A DNA stretch of 64,000 nt from Strigamia acuminata. Lineage: Eukaryota; Arthropoda; Chilopoda; Geophilomorpha; Linotaeniidae. The stretch lies in contig OX442322.1 in NCBI GenBank assembly GCA_949358305.1, positions 372,001-436,000 on the forward strand, read 5' to 3'. The notes beneath the pieces are model-generated. The model made no database searches. It was given only the letters and a program-made list of their open reading frames with translations, and was not told the DNA's origin. The translations under genes and the position numbers were made by a program. Positions 1-12,100 of this stretch are shown piece by piece. Numbering within the stretch: the first letter of the stretch is position 1; each line of letters opens with the position of its first letter.

Positions 1-340
1 CGGTCGTCGTCGATTGTCGCGGCCGTATCGACGGTCGTCAGCCGTTTGTTGTCAACCGTCGATTGTCGCGGCCGTATCGACGGCAGTCAGCCGTTAGTTG
101 TCAACTGTTGACAGTCGACAATTGACGGCCGCGACGGTCTACAACTGACGGCCGCGACAATCGACAATTGACGGCCGCGAAAGTCCACAAGTGATGGCCG
201 CAACAGTCCACAAGTGATGGCCGCAACAGTCCACAACTGACGGCCGCGACACTCGACAACTGACGGCCGCGACACTCGACAACTGACGGCCGCGAAAGTC
301 CACAACAGACGGCCGCGAAAGTCCACAACTGATAATTGAC
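1..340. repeat. GC-rich minisatellite, about 23-bp unit, with inverted left portion
   Basis: A degenerate unit of about 23 bp containing GACGGCCGCGACA alternates with CACAACTG/CTCGACAACTG. From 1 to about 110 the complement (TGTCGCGGCCGT) is read, and from about 120 to 340 the opposite orientation, so the block is also an inverted repeat. Open frames across it only reflect the repeat and are not genes. It runs off the left window edge. Confidence 0.85.
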
Positions 341-950
341 AACTGACAGCTTCCAGCTGCCGATTAGTTTTATGAGACCGCCGATAAAACCCACTTTCGC
401 TGTTCTACGTGGATCCAGAAATCAAACTGGAATACTGACAACGTGGACACAGTCACGAGGAAGGTGAATCCAGCAACGTTTCATTGACATTGGTATCGCC
501 GACATTCAACACGCACTTGGACATTTTCATTGCAGCCGTCGTCTACGTGATCATCACCTTTTCTTGTTTTTTTTTTTACTATTTGCCACCAACACCGTGT
601 CGTTGCCGTTTTATAGTCTAAAAATTGCCATTTTCAGCATAAAAATTGCTACTTTTCAGTTTAAAAATTGACACTTTTCAGGCTAATTTTTTTTTATAAT
701 AATATAATAATTTTTAAAAAGTAAATCCCCTTATTCTTATTTATGAGTTGTAAATTATTTTAAGTGCTTCACTCCATAATCCAAACATGACTAAATCTCG
801 GATGAGTCGAAACGAATCGCATTAGATCGCACTCAGTTCATACGGTAGAATAATAACATATGTTATTCTGAGCAGTTGCAGCCATGTAATGGCGGCGCGA
901 TTAGAGCGCCACCACCGGAAAAATACATGAAACCTATCTTCGACCTTGTG
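341..950. other. Intergenic, no gene seen
   Basis: Low-complexity AT-rich DNA with near-repeats of 'AAAATTGCCA/CTTTTCAG' around 620-690 and poly-T runs. No exon matching the missing last exon of the neighbouring P450 copy was found on the minus strand. Homology between the two P450 copies stops at about 951, which marks a rearrangement breakpoint. Confidence 0.6.
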
Positions 951-1547
951 AATAGAACTTGTGCAGTCCCGTTTTCATTGGCTTACCCAAAGAAAATGGA
1001 ATATACTCTTCAGCTCGTATTATTTTTCCATCTTCAGTTAAAAATCGTTCGGGTTTAAATTCCTCAGGATCAGGAAATATTTCTGGATCATGATGAACAC
1101 TCCACAGATTCGTAATGACGGTTGATCCTTTTGGGATAAATTTTCCCAACAGTTCGGTGTCTGCATTATTGCTATAATATTAACAGAAACATTTCTACAT
1201 ATCACATCTAAAATTACTGTATATAATAAAAAAAATTGTTTATTTACCGGTGAATAAGAGCTACGGGCAAAACAGAAGTAAGTCTACTAATTTCCATTAA
1301 AGTTGCTTCGGTGTACGGCATTAATTCCTGATCGGACATAGAAGGAATTCGTTCTTTTCCAATAACACGATCAATTTCTTCATGCACTTTATCTTGTATA
1401 TTCGGATGGTTCATCATGTGCAGTAAACCCCACTCTAGCGTATTTGTTGACGTCTCACTTCCAGCGATAAACAAGTCAAATAAAACGATCGTCAAGTGTG
1501 AATCTGAAACAGATGACGTAACCCCTGGTTATCACTACACCCCGAAT

Positions 1548-1589
1548 ATTTGCTGTTAGTTGGTGATTTATCACCAATTAACAGCAAAT
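1548..1589. repeat. 42-bp near-perfect palindrome in P450 intron
   Basis: ATTTGCTGTTAGTTGGTGA is followed after a short loop by its near-perfect complement TCACCAATTAACAGCAAAT. It lies in intron 5 of the left P450 copy and is missing from the corresponding intron of the right copy. It may be a small foldback insertion or a remnant of one. Confidence 0.7.
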
Positions 1590-2342
1590 TCGATGTGCTG
1601 CTTCGAATACAAACAGATCAGAGGCAAGTTTGGAATACTGTACTTGTTAAATATTTAGTCGTCGGATTTTTCTTTCTTAATGATTGTGTGAACCAAGCAT
1701 CGATGAAATTATCTCTGGATTCCTGGTTATTTGCTGCATGTTTCGCTTCATGTTTCACCACCATATCCGAAAGAACTTTTATCATGCCAACAGCAGGCGG
1801 TCTATACGAATTATACAGTGCACCATGATTAAACAAACGCTAACAACTCAATTTCATTGAGTAAATCGTGTACGTACACAGGTGATTTTAATCGTAAGAC
1901 TTTTGCGACTAGTGGTGAAAAGAGACCCACGAGTCTATCGATCCCAATTCTCCGGAAATGTTCTTTACTTGAACTTAAGAATTCAATAAACTGTTTGTCG
2001 TTGTAATCGAAACGTTCGCCGAAAATGATCATGGAAACCAAATTCGTTACACTTTTATGAGTAACCTCTCTTATATTTGGTATCGGCTGCCCTTTGAAAG
2101 CGTCAATTTCCGTCACAAAGTGATGAATTTCATCCTGCACAAAAGAGAAAAAGTAATTGCAATTTTTTACAAAATAATACTTACTCAGAAATGTTTACCA
2201 TAATTCGTGGCTCAAATTGCAATCTTCCAAGTCCAAAATCACGCGTATTTGTGAGTGTAAAGCGTCGAAGTTGAAGCCACAGATCACCGCTGCTTCTTAG
2301 AAGACCTTACAAGTGACACATCCCAAAAATTATTTTTAAAAT

Positions 2343-3978
2343 ATTATGAGTTTCTGTGATGTCATTAATTGGCCGCCGTACTGCGAAGTGAGTGTGACAT
2401 GTAGAAGAGCGACGTTGCGCTTCTGCATACATGTGCGATTCTTAAGAGCGACGTCGCGCCTGGTAATAGACATAACGTATTCGTATGTTTTTTTTGTTGC
2501 TTCTTGATTTTAATCAAGAGCACAACATCGCGCTCGTGAATACAGATGCGATTCAGAAGCACGACGTCGTGCCTAATAATCGTATCGACATTACAGTTTT
2601 AATTTTCATTTTAATTAATTTGTTGTATGTACTTACTAACACTCACAAGCCTACATGAATATACGCAGTGTTGACTGCACATTTGCCCTGCAGTAGGACC
2701 ACCTTGGAGTCCTCCTCTCGGTTTGTGCAGTTGTCGTGACGCACTCGCTGCAGGCTGCACAAAAATATGCATGCGCACAGGGCAACATTAAAGTGCTTCT
2801 GTTTGCCAGGAGACAAACAACACACAGCCCCTGTTGCCCCGGTTACTGGACAGCATCCTCGGTCTCAACTTGAGCTTGCACCTGAGCGGCTAGTTCTGCT
2901 ACTCTGACCACTACCTCAGTGGGCTAAACATTTGCACGGCAAGTAGCATCCCACGCATGGTGATGCGTAGTACAAGCAACATGGGTTGGCGCGACAGTCA
3001 AATTCGCACCTAGGCATCTGGGTAGTTGTGTAACAGATGTCGGTGGTATTGCCTGGCGCAACATCGTAAAGTTTAAGAAAACATTTATGTTATATAACAT
3101 TTATATGTTATATAACGCAATTATATAACATGGCGCGACATGTAGATATTACGATGCGCAACAAGTTCATAAAACGTGACGCGAATTGCAATACTAGAGG
3201 CAGTGGTTCCAATTGTTGTGATTATTCATCAGACTTTTATTTAATGTTAGTCATGTATTAGTGTATGCAAAAACACGATGTCGCGTTTACGCATACCACA
3301 CACATAGTGTGGGGCGACATCGCTTTTATACTGTGGTGACCTCAAATATACGCATTTGAGTGAGCACCATATTTCCAAAGAAGCTTAATAATATTAAACT
3401 TCAGTTTCTCGTTTTATTCCCTGTTGTGTTGTAATGAAATATTTTCCAATTGTTTAAGAATAAACACAATATTATTTAAACATAATAATATTGCAAGCTA
3501 CGTTTTGACTTAGCAACAGAATCAATCAATCACGCTGCAGAGCGCATCTTTTTTATGTTGGGATATTTCTCTGTGACGCATAATACTCTGCGATCGTTCA
3601 GTGCATACCTCATGTCTTGCCACGTATAATTGCAACATGTCGCGTCAAGCAATTTAGACGTGTAGTTGCGTCACATTATATGTCGCACATGCTAGAATGC
3701 GATGTCGCGCTCAGTACTCAGCACGCCCTCCTTTAAGTGACATGTCGCGCTAATTCATACAATTGAATTGTGCATGTCAAATATACCTAGGCGCGAATCA
3801 CACTGTGGCGCATAGGAATATCGCCCCTAGTACGCATCACCATCATTAATGTACGAGCGCAACCTGGCGTACTGTGCTTATACCGTAAATAAACTTTAAT
3901 GGACCCACTACTGGTTTTATGCTAACATTGTCTCAATTCACCACATCCATCTCAATCTTCAGATATTCATCATAAAAT
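2343..3978. mobile_element. Unclassified 1.63-kb insertion in P450 intron 2, TSD TAAAAT
   Basis: The right P450 copy has an uninterrupted intron around 7985-8034 with a single TAAAAT (8005-8010). In the left copy the same flanks are split, with TAAAAT at both 2337-2342 and 3973-3978. The 1630-bp interior has no long open frame. It contains many scattered copies of a motif related to GCGACGTCGCGC (for example near 2410, 2450, 2520, 2560, 3280, 3310, 3700, 3740). No clear terminal inverted repeat is visible: the left end is ATTATGAGTT and the right end reads TGATGAATAT in reverse. It is non-autonomous and the family was not recognised. Confidence 0.75.
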
Positions 3979-4723
3979 TAACAAGAATTCATACAAACAC
4001 ACCTGGGGTATCTTTTAATTCAACCGGAATGTGATGAGGTGGCCGTTCTGCAAAAATATCGGCTTGTTTTACTAAGGCTTCTTTAATAGCTTTGTATGAT
4101 GTTAAACAAATCGCATATTCAGACCCCATATTGATTCTGAATAAATAAATAAACAAACTAATAAAGAAACATTATCACTTGATAAATTGAGATAAGCTAT
4201 CTATCAGTCTGTGACAATTAATCACACATTGCTGTCAGCAGATGCGACGCAAAAATATTAAAATGTACAGTAAATATAAGAAAAAACTTACCTCTGACAT
4301 GAATTAAATTTCGGAATTACCTAATTATATCGCCATAGCGTTTTCTCAAGTTAGCAATCGTCATGGGTGGATTTTTACCAAAGAATAGTAAGTATCCAAA
4401 AAACGGTATGCCCCATGGTCCTGGAGGCAAATTTTTAGGAGTCCTCAGGTATCCCAATACTAATCTAGATACAAAGAGTACTGTGACAGTAATAAGTAAT
4501 TGTGTCTGCAAGTTTTTGTCGATATAAGACAAATACGACTCAAAATTCGACATTGCTCGTGTGTCGTGTTAATAACTGCAACAACAATTTTGGAATGACG
4601 TGATTATCTGTATAAACGATCATACACTATCAGCTGCAGCAACTGGTTGCACAACAAGTACTTATAAAAAAAAATTCTAATTTCACTTAATTTTTTTTTT
4701 ATTCTGCTGGAGTTTGCCTAGAG

Positions 4724-5030
4724 CAGGGGTTCCCAAACTTTTTAGCATCGCGCCCCACTTTTTAAGCAAGGCGATCTTCTGTGCCCCACTTCATATCATC
4801 TACATTTTTAAAAAAAATTTACTACTAAAAAAAAAAAAAAAAATTTTAATATAAATTTGCATAAAACTGTGGAAATATTTTATATAATTTTATATAATTT
4901 TGGTTAAAAATTTACAAAAGTTTGCAAAATAAGCTTGTTTTATTTAGGCATGTATGATGGGTGCATGCGCCCCACCAGTAGTATTCAAGTAACCTTGAGT
5001 GAGGCGCGCTTCACCGTTTGGGAAACCTTG
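4724..5030. mobile_element. hAT-type miniature element, 307 bp
   Basis: Imperfect TIRs CAGGGGTTCCCAAAC (left) and CAAGGTTTCCCAAAC (right, reverse complement) are flanked by a perfect 8-bp target duplication GCCTAGAG at 4716-4723 and 5031-5038. The 8-bp TSD and the CAGNGGTTCCCAAAC-like ends are typical of the hAT superfamily. There is no coding capacity. It lies between the P450 copies. Confidence 0.9.
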
Positions 5031-5271
5031 GCCTAGAGGAACATTGTCCTATTTTCGAGCCAAATTACGCCTAATGTGGACTGTGCTCTAATACGTGGAA
5101 AAGAAGTTCTGTGTCAAAGCATCACCTTTGATAATGAAACAAGTGTTGGTAATTCTCGGTAATTCTGGTGTTTGAACTACTTTTTTGTGCCACTACACCA
5201 GTGACACGGCTGGAAATAGGACAACGTTATATCGGTCATCGGAACAGAGGAAAGTAATGTTGTAATGTTGT

Positions 5272-5463
5272 CAGGGGCGGATCTAGATTTTCGGGGCCCC
5301 TTTATCGAAATTTTTAATAGCGACCTTTTATCTTTTTTGTTTTTTAGCGACCTTTTTTTTTTTTTTTTTTTTTTTTAGTACATGACCCTGCGTCTTGGGG
5401 GCCCCCTAGAATTTGGGGGCCCGGGGCTCAAGCCCTATTAGCCCCTATGTAGATCCGCCCCTG
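5272..5463. mobile_element. hAT-type miniature element, 192 bp
   Basis: TIRs CAGGGGCGGATCTAGA and CAGGGGCGGATCTACA (right end, reverse complement) are flanked by perfect 8-bp duplications AATGTTGT at 5264-5271 and 5464-5471. The interior contains poly-T tracts and GGGGGCCC blocks. It interrupts a remnant of a third P450 first exon on its right side. Confidence 0.9.
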
Positions 5464-5509
5464 AATGTTGTTTATAGATATAGGATAAATATAACTCAAA
5501 ACTCGACAT
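5464..5509 (-). pseudogene. Scrap of a third P450 first exon
   Basis: Reading from 5509 on the minus strand gives MSSFELYLSYIYKQ, clearly related to the start [14 protein letters not shown] of both P450 copies. The 192-bp hAT-type element cuts it off after about 14-15 codons, and the sequence on the other side of that element no longer resembles P450. This shows that the P450 cluster once had at least three members here. Confidence 0.75.
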
Positions 5510-5743
5510 TGCTCGTGTTGTTAAATGTTTCGCTAACGCTTTGTGACAGTTACGTACTTTATATGTATTAAAGTAAATACTTTTGCCAATAGGAAATAAA
5601 TAAATATAAACGTTTATATATTTCCTAGGGGACCAGAATGGCGTTATATTTGATATAAATTTCGATTTACTACCCGCACCCATGTGTATTGGGCCACATG
5701 TATTTTTTAATGTTGCAAAAAATAAAATGGTGAAATTCAAACC

Positions 5744-6381
5744 CTAAAAAATGCTTCTAATCAAAACAAATAAATGCAGCTTAAAGAACAAACATTGGAC
5801 TTTATTTAAAAAAAAAAAAAAATTTAACTTAAATGGGCCAAAAGTTATGTCCATTTGAATATGCGCTACTTGGCACAAGTGCATTTGGCCACGGACGACT
5901 TCTCCAGTATTCGTCTTTGATTTGGCCACCACGCTAATTGCCTTAAGTGAGTTGGGCGGGCAAAAAGAATTTAGCATCCCATTCAAAAAATCACAAAAAA
6001 AAACGGTTTCTTCAGAAAATCATTGTGAACAATAATTCACAGCATTGTGAACTAGCCTTAATATAGTTTTAATTGGTTATATTTTTTTTACATATACCGG
6101 TGTTTGTTATTCTGATTTGGTGGCGCTGGACTGAGTGATTTTGTTTGGCAAGTTTTGTTTTCTTCAGTTTCAGAATAAAGATATACTAAATCATAATTTA
6201 GTTCAATTTATTTTATTTTATTTTTCTCTATTTAATTGTATTTTATTTGGTTTATTTGGTTTATAATGATTGGTCCGTCCGTACCGTACATGAGAAATTA
6301 TAGTTTATAGTGAATTTATAGTAAAATTTTATCCCTGTAAGTATTTTTTAAATGGTTATATGGTTAGAATACACGCAAACT
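5744..6381. other. Intergenic between P450 copies, nothing recognised
   Basis: AT-rich DNA with homopolymer A runs (5811-5825, about 5995-6002) and simple TTTATTTTAT stretches. No TIR, tRNA or exon could be supported. Confidence 0.6.
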
Positions 6382-8586
6382 TTAACGTGGTATAGCATAA
6401 ATGGGTTGAGTCTTCGGCATGGTCACAAGACAGTAATCGTAATCAAAATCGATTGTCTCGTTTACTTTTTTAAAAGTAAAATGTTGCAACATGGAGGTAA
6501 AAAAGAGGAACAATTCCATTTTTGCCAGCGCTTCACCGACGCACTGACGCTTCCCTGCGAAACAATTTCCAATCACAAATATTGCAAACTATAGAACTTA
6601 TGCAGTTCCGTTTTCATTAGCTTACCCATAGAAAATGGAATATACTCCACAGCTCGTCTTATTTGTCCATCATCGGTTAAAAATCGTTCGGGTTTAAATT
6701 CCTCAGGATCAGGAAATATTTCTGGATCATGATGAACACCCCACAGATTCGTAATGACGGTTGATCCTTTTGGAATAAATTTTCCCAACAGTTCGGTGTC
6801 CGCATTATTGCTATAATATTAACAGAAACATTTCTACATACCACTTCTGAAACTTTAGGCAAAAATTTATCTATTTATATACCGATGAATAATAGATAAG
6901 GGCACAACAGTAGTAATTCGATTTATTTCCATTATAGTTGCTTCAGTATACGGCATTAATTTTTGATCAGACATAGAAGGAATTCGTTCTTTTCCAATAA
7001 CATGATCAATTTCTTCGTGCACTCTAGCCTGTATAGTCGGATTGTTAATCATGTGCAGTAAACCCCACTCTAGCGTATTTGTTGACGTTTCGCTTCCAGC
7101 AATAAACAAGTCAAATAAAACGATCGTCAAGTGTGATTCTGAAAGGAATGTGACATATTTCCGGTAAGAAATAAGTTACACCATGTTATTGTTACCGTAT
7201 ATCTTCCAATTGTCCATTCCTCCAATTGCGCGCGGAAGAAATTTTTTTGTTGCAAATTATGCACGGGCGCACAATCAGAAGATGAACGATAGTTAAGTTT
7301 GGAATACTTGTTAAATATTTAGTCGTCGGATTTTTCTTTCTTAATGATTGCGTGAACCAAGCATCGATAAAATTATCTCTGGATTCCTGGTTATTTGCTG
7401 CATGTTTCGCTTCATATTTCTCCACCTTATCCGAAAGAACTTTTATCATGCCTTCAGCAGGCGTTCTGTACGAATTATTCAGCGTAGAATAATTAAAATA
7501 GTGTTAGTAATTCAACGTTTCAATGGGTAAATTGTATACGTACATAGGTAACTTCAATCTTAGGGCTTTTACGGCTAGTGGTGAAAAGAGACTCGCAACT
7601 CTATCGATCCCTATTCTTCGGAAATGCTCTTTAGTTGAACGTAAGAATTGAATAAACTGTTTGTCGTTATATTCGAAACGTTCGCCGAAAATGATCATGG
7701 AAACCAAATTCGTTACACTTTTATGAATTAACTCTCCTATATTTGGTATCGGCTGCCCTTTGAAAGCGCCAAACTCCTGCACAAGGTGATGAATTTCATC
7801 CTGCACAAAAGAGAAAAAGTTCTTGCAATTTTTTACGAAACAATATACAAACTCAGAAATGATTACCATAATTCGTGGCTCAAAAGTCGATCTTCCAAGT
7901 CCAAAATCACGCGTGTTTGTGAGTGTAAAGCGTCGAAGTTGAAGCCACAGATCACCGCTGCTTCTTAGAATACCTTAAAAGCGACACGTCCCAAAAATTA
8001 TATTTAAAATTAACAAGAATTCATACAAACACACCTGGGGTGTCTTTTAATTCAACCGGAATGTGGTGAGGCGGCCGGTCTGCAAAAATATCGGCTTGTT
8101 TTACTAAGGCTTCTTTAATAGCTTTGTATGATGTTAAACAAATCGCATATTCAGACCCCATATTGATTCTAAATAAATAAATAAACAAACTAATAAAGAA
8201 ACATTATCACTTGATAAAATGAGATAAGTCATCTATCGGTCTATTGACAATGAATTGCATCTTGCTGTCAGCAGATGCGACGCAAAAATTTAAAAATGTA
8301 CAATAAACATAAGAAAAAACTTACTTCTGAAATGAATTAAATTACGGAATTACCTAATTATATCGCCATAGCGTTTTCTCAAGTTAGCAATCGTCATGGG
8401 TGGATTTTTACCAAAGAATAGTAAGTATCCAAAAAATGGTATGCCCCATGGTCCCGGGGGCAAATTTTTAGGAGTGCTCAGGTATCCCAATACTAATCTA
8501 GATACAAAGAGTACTGTTACAGTAATAAGTAATTGTGTCTGCAAGTTGTTGTCGATATAAGACAAATACGACTCAAAATTCGACAT
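6382..8586 (-). CDS. Cytochrome P450, CYP2 clan, intact 500-aa product
   Basis: Eight exons with GT-AG borders and consistent phases: 8586-8354, 8168-8035, 7973-7867, 7800-7544, 7465-7308, 7138-6883, 6810-6626, 6554-6382. They total 1503 nt, giving 500 residues plus stop, the usual length for microsomal P450s. The N terminus is a hydrophobic ER anchor (about residues 14-33) followed by PPGPWG. Further landmarks are C-helix WLQLR in exon 3, oxygen-binding I-helix AGSETS (310-315), ExxR as EINR (367-370), PERF in exon 7 and the heme loop FSMGKRQCVG with Cys448, completed across the last intron. This is a heme monooxygenase of the ER membrane that takes electrons from NADPH-P450 reductase; the substrate cannot be read from sequence. 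Splice sites were chosen by phase and comparison with the left copy. Exon 1 could start earlier in frame, at an upstream ATG, but the Met at 8586 matches the left copy. Confidence 0.88.
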
Positions 8587-8776
8587 TGCTCCTGCTAATA
8601 ACTGCAACAACAATTATGAAATGACGTGATTATCTGTATAAACGATCATACATATAAACTATCGGCTGCAGTAACTAGTTGCAAAACAAGTAGTTATCAA
8701 CAATATCCTAAATTATATTAATTTTTTATTTGTTCGACTGAACTTTATCTAAGTTAAGCTTATCAATTATCATGAC
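8587..8776. other. Upstream region of right P450 copy
   Basis: The proximal part (to about 8690) is homologous to the region above the left copy's start (4554-4665), which marks the extent of the duplicated block. No TATA box was convincing. The 3' LTR of the gypsy element begins just to the right. Confidence 0.5.
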
Positions 8777-9105
8777 TGTGTGTCCCGTGCGTCCCGAAGG
8801 ACTGTGGAATCAATCAACCATGTACTGGAAGACGTCATATCTGTGATATACGTCGTTGATATTCACTCTATTCGTTTTGATGGCCTAAATTCCGTGCCTT
8901 TTGAGGCACAGTTGGAAGGAAACATGATCACGCTGTGAATTTCGAGTCAAGACTGATTTATTGTGTCTAGAATATGTGTCGTCAAGTTTGTGTTGCTAGG
9001 TTGAAACCTAGCAACTTAAGAATCAAAGTATTGTTTTAATTAGAGTAACAATTGGTGTACGAAATAAATGAGATTCAAAATCGAGATATAAGTAAATACA
9101 TAACA
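8777..9105 (-). repeat. Gypsy 3' LTR, about 329 bp
   Basis: On the minus strand the segment begins TGTTATGT and ends ...CACACA, as LTRs do (TG...CA). It follows a polypurine tract (GAGGGGGGAAGGG, plus-strand 9106-9118) that overlaps the pol stop. An internal inverted repeat TTGCTAGGTTTCAACCTAGCAA lies near 8990-9015. No second copy of this LTR is found upstream of pol, so the element is 5'-truncated. The exact left border is uncertain by 2 bp. Confidence 0.8.
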
Positions 9106-9116
9106 CCCTTCCCCCC

Positions 9117-12100
9117 TCATTTTGGAACATAATCCTTGAGATATTTCGGTTGGTTCTTGAGCCTGTCTGATCTGCGAACGGGCGTGGCCGCTGGTGGAAG
9201 GCGGGCCTGAGCAACAGGAGTCTGAGAGCTTCGTTGGAGCTCAACCAAGCGCTGGGTCAGCACGGCCGGGTCGAGCTGATAAGCCGGTCTAGGAGTCTGG
9301 CGATCGGCCACGTGAGCTGATACAGTGGCCGTGCGATATACTGGCTCCATAGATGCTGACGGTTGATTTCCGGTCGTAGGTGGTGACCTAATAGCAGATG
9401 GCGATGATGGCTGCAATGGTAATGGTGATAACAATGGTTGATGAGGCGAATTGAGTGAAGTTGTGTTGGGAGAAGGGTCGAACATAGCCGGTGAATACAT
9501 AGGCGCGCTACCCTCCGACGTATGAGGTGATGTGAACGCGGATGATGATGACGAAGAAGAACCCGAGTCAGTTCCCCGTTCTGCAAGCAAGTTTGCTCGC
9601 GCTGCAAAATCCGAAATTGGATTAAAATGGGGTGATGAAGGTTGAACCAGGGCCGATGCCGCTGGAGGTGTCTGTGGGATAAGGGGCACGGCAGCTGCCG
9701 GGGCAAGACTGGCCGGAGGGCCTGGTGTTTCCCCCCGAAATTTTCGTAGATGATTCAAATGCCGGACGATTAGATTACCGGCATCTGTACGAATTTCGTA
9801 AACCAGTGTGCCACGCACGGCGACAACCGAGCCCCTGGCCCATTTAGGGGCTTGCGCGAGAAATACGCGATACCAAACTGGTTCACCTAAACGCAAACGC
9901 AAAGCAGAAGGCAGGGCGACGCCAACTGGGTCGGGCTCTCTGGGAAAAACCCAGGTTTGAACCAATTGGTGCCAAACGTCAGCTATTTGACGGTTAAAAA
10001 GGCGGACGGATGGGGAAATTCCGTCGACACCAGAAGGCGTGGCGTGCTGCGTAAGCAAGATGCGGGGAATGACTAGGTCCCATGCTGTAGATGAAGCTCG
10101 TGCTAGCTGCTCCTTGGTCCATCTAACAGCTTTTTCAGCTCGGCCGTTAGACTGTGGGCTGTAAGGAGGTGAAAACAGGTGTGTGATGTGATTAGCTCGA
10201 GTAAATTCGCCCATCTCGCTGGAGCTGAATTGAGGGCCATTGTCGGTGACCAGGACCCGGGGCAGACCATGCGTGGCAAAAAGACGCCTAAATACTGTAA
10301 TGATTGCCGCGGATATAGTAGTCCGCATGGCTGCAACCTCAATCCACGCAGAAAACGCGTCGACAACTACTAAAAACATGGTGCTGTGGAGAGGTCCGGC
10401 CAGGTCTGCATGGATTCGGACCCAGGGGCCGTCGGGAACTGGCCAGGGCACTAAGGGAGCCCGTGGAGACAAGGGGCGCGTTTGCTGACAAGGATTACAT
10501 TGCGCCACAAACTGCTCAATGTCACGGGACATCCCTGGCCACCAGACAAATGGTCTGGCCCGGCGCTTCATTGCGACAATTCCAACATGATGGAAATGCA
10601 AAGATTGCAGCAAATCCGGGACCAGAGACTGAGGCAATACCACACGATCATGCACCAACAAAAGCCGGTGTGCAGAAGACATCACACGCCTGCGCTGCCA
10701 GTAAGACGATGGAACAGCTACAGGGCGTAACGCGGGCCACGATGCAGCTATATATGCTGCTAAGACCTGAAGGAGGGGGTCGGCTAACGTTGCCTGAACC
10801 AAGCGCTCCCTGGAAATGAATGTAGAATGAGACGTGGACAGGCTTCGAATGTCCGCCGGGTATGCAGCGTCTGACTCAACCCCGAGCGCATCCGGATCAG
10901 AAAGAGGCAAACGGCTCAGGGCATCCGCCTCCCTCAAGTGAGTGCCGGGCCTGTGAAATAAGTCATAATGGTAAGTGCTTAACAACAAGGCCCACCTCAA
11001 CAGTCTAGGGCTGATGATGTTTGGGATGGGCTTGTTTGGTCCCAGTATCCCGAGGAGGGGTTTGTGGTCGGTATAAATAGAAACAAAAGTGCCAGCCAAA
11101 TGGCTATGGAACTTCTTCAAACCGAACACAATGGCCGCTGCCTCCTTGTCCAGCTGAGCATAGTTCTGCTCAGCCGACGACAAGGTACGTGAGGCATAGG
11201 CAACAGGACGCTCGGAGCCATCACTCATTTTGTGTGCCAACACAGCACCTAAGCCATATGGCGAAGCATCGCAGATTAGCAACAAAGGCTTCTGTAAATC
11301 ATAATACGTGAGGACTTCCGGCGACGCCAAGATCTTTTTTAGTTGTTGAAAGGCGGCCTGCTGCGTGGGACCCCACACCCACTCCGCTTCCCTCTGCAGA
11401 AGAGCGTAGAGGGGAGCGGATAGGTGCGCCATCCTCGGGACATAGGAAGCGTAATACACCACCATGCCAAGAAAGGACTTGAGTGTCGTGACGGTCGTTG
11501 GAGCTGGACAGTCCAAGACTGCCTGGACCTTAGACATTGCAGGAGCTATGCCATGTTGTGTTAATAAATGGCCCAGGTATTGAACACTAGTCCGAACCAA
11601 CTGACACTTGTCACGTGAGACCCTCAAGCCCTTGTTGGCAAGTCGATCGAAAACTAAAACTATGGTGTGAAAATGTGATTCAAGGGTCGGGGTTGCAATT
11701 AATATATCGTCCTGATATACTAACACACCAGGCAGACCACGAAATATGCCGTCCACGATGCGTTGGAAGATGCCGGAGGAGGGCGCAGTGCCAAATGGCA
11801 AACGTGTAACGGCCATGAGACCCCTATGAGTATTGACCGCCACTAATAAAGATGATCGGGCGGTCAAAGGGATCTGCTGATACGCCTGCCTCAGGTCCAA
11901 GAGTGTGAAGTACATGGCATTGGCCAGTCCGGCAAGGAGGTCGGCAACCAATGGTAGAGGATAGGGGTCGGGAAGAATGAACCGATTGACAGTTGCTCTG
12001 TAATCTCCACACAAACGCAAACCCCCATTGGCCTTGGTGACAACGACCAATGGGGTGGCCCACTCAGAGTACTGGATGGGCCGAAAAACCCCCTGGCTAA

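Larger units (their letters stand above)
987..4553 (-). pseudogene. Cytochrome P450 (CYP2 clan), left tandem copy, heme exon absent
   Basis: Exons, by comparison with the right copy and GT-AG borders: 4553-4321, 4136-4003, 2305-2199, 2134-1878, 1801-1644, 1503-1248, 1171-987. Exon lengths (233, 134, 107, 257, 158, 256, 185) equal those of the right copy, all frames stay open and phases agree. The product has an N-terminal membrane anchor, PPGPWG hinge, C-helix WLQLR, I-helix AGSETS, K-helix EISR and PERF. Exon 7 ends at PFSLG before GTAAGC, just ahead of the heme loop. Homology to the right copy then continues only to about 951, and no exon with the Cys loop is seen down to position 1. Without that cysteine no P450 can bind heme, so this is either a 3'-truncated pseudogene or its last exon lies beyond the window. 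Intron 2 is swollen by a 1.63-kb insertion. The exons look freshly duplicated, so inactivation is probably recent. Confidence 0.8.
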
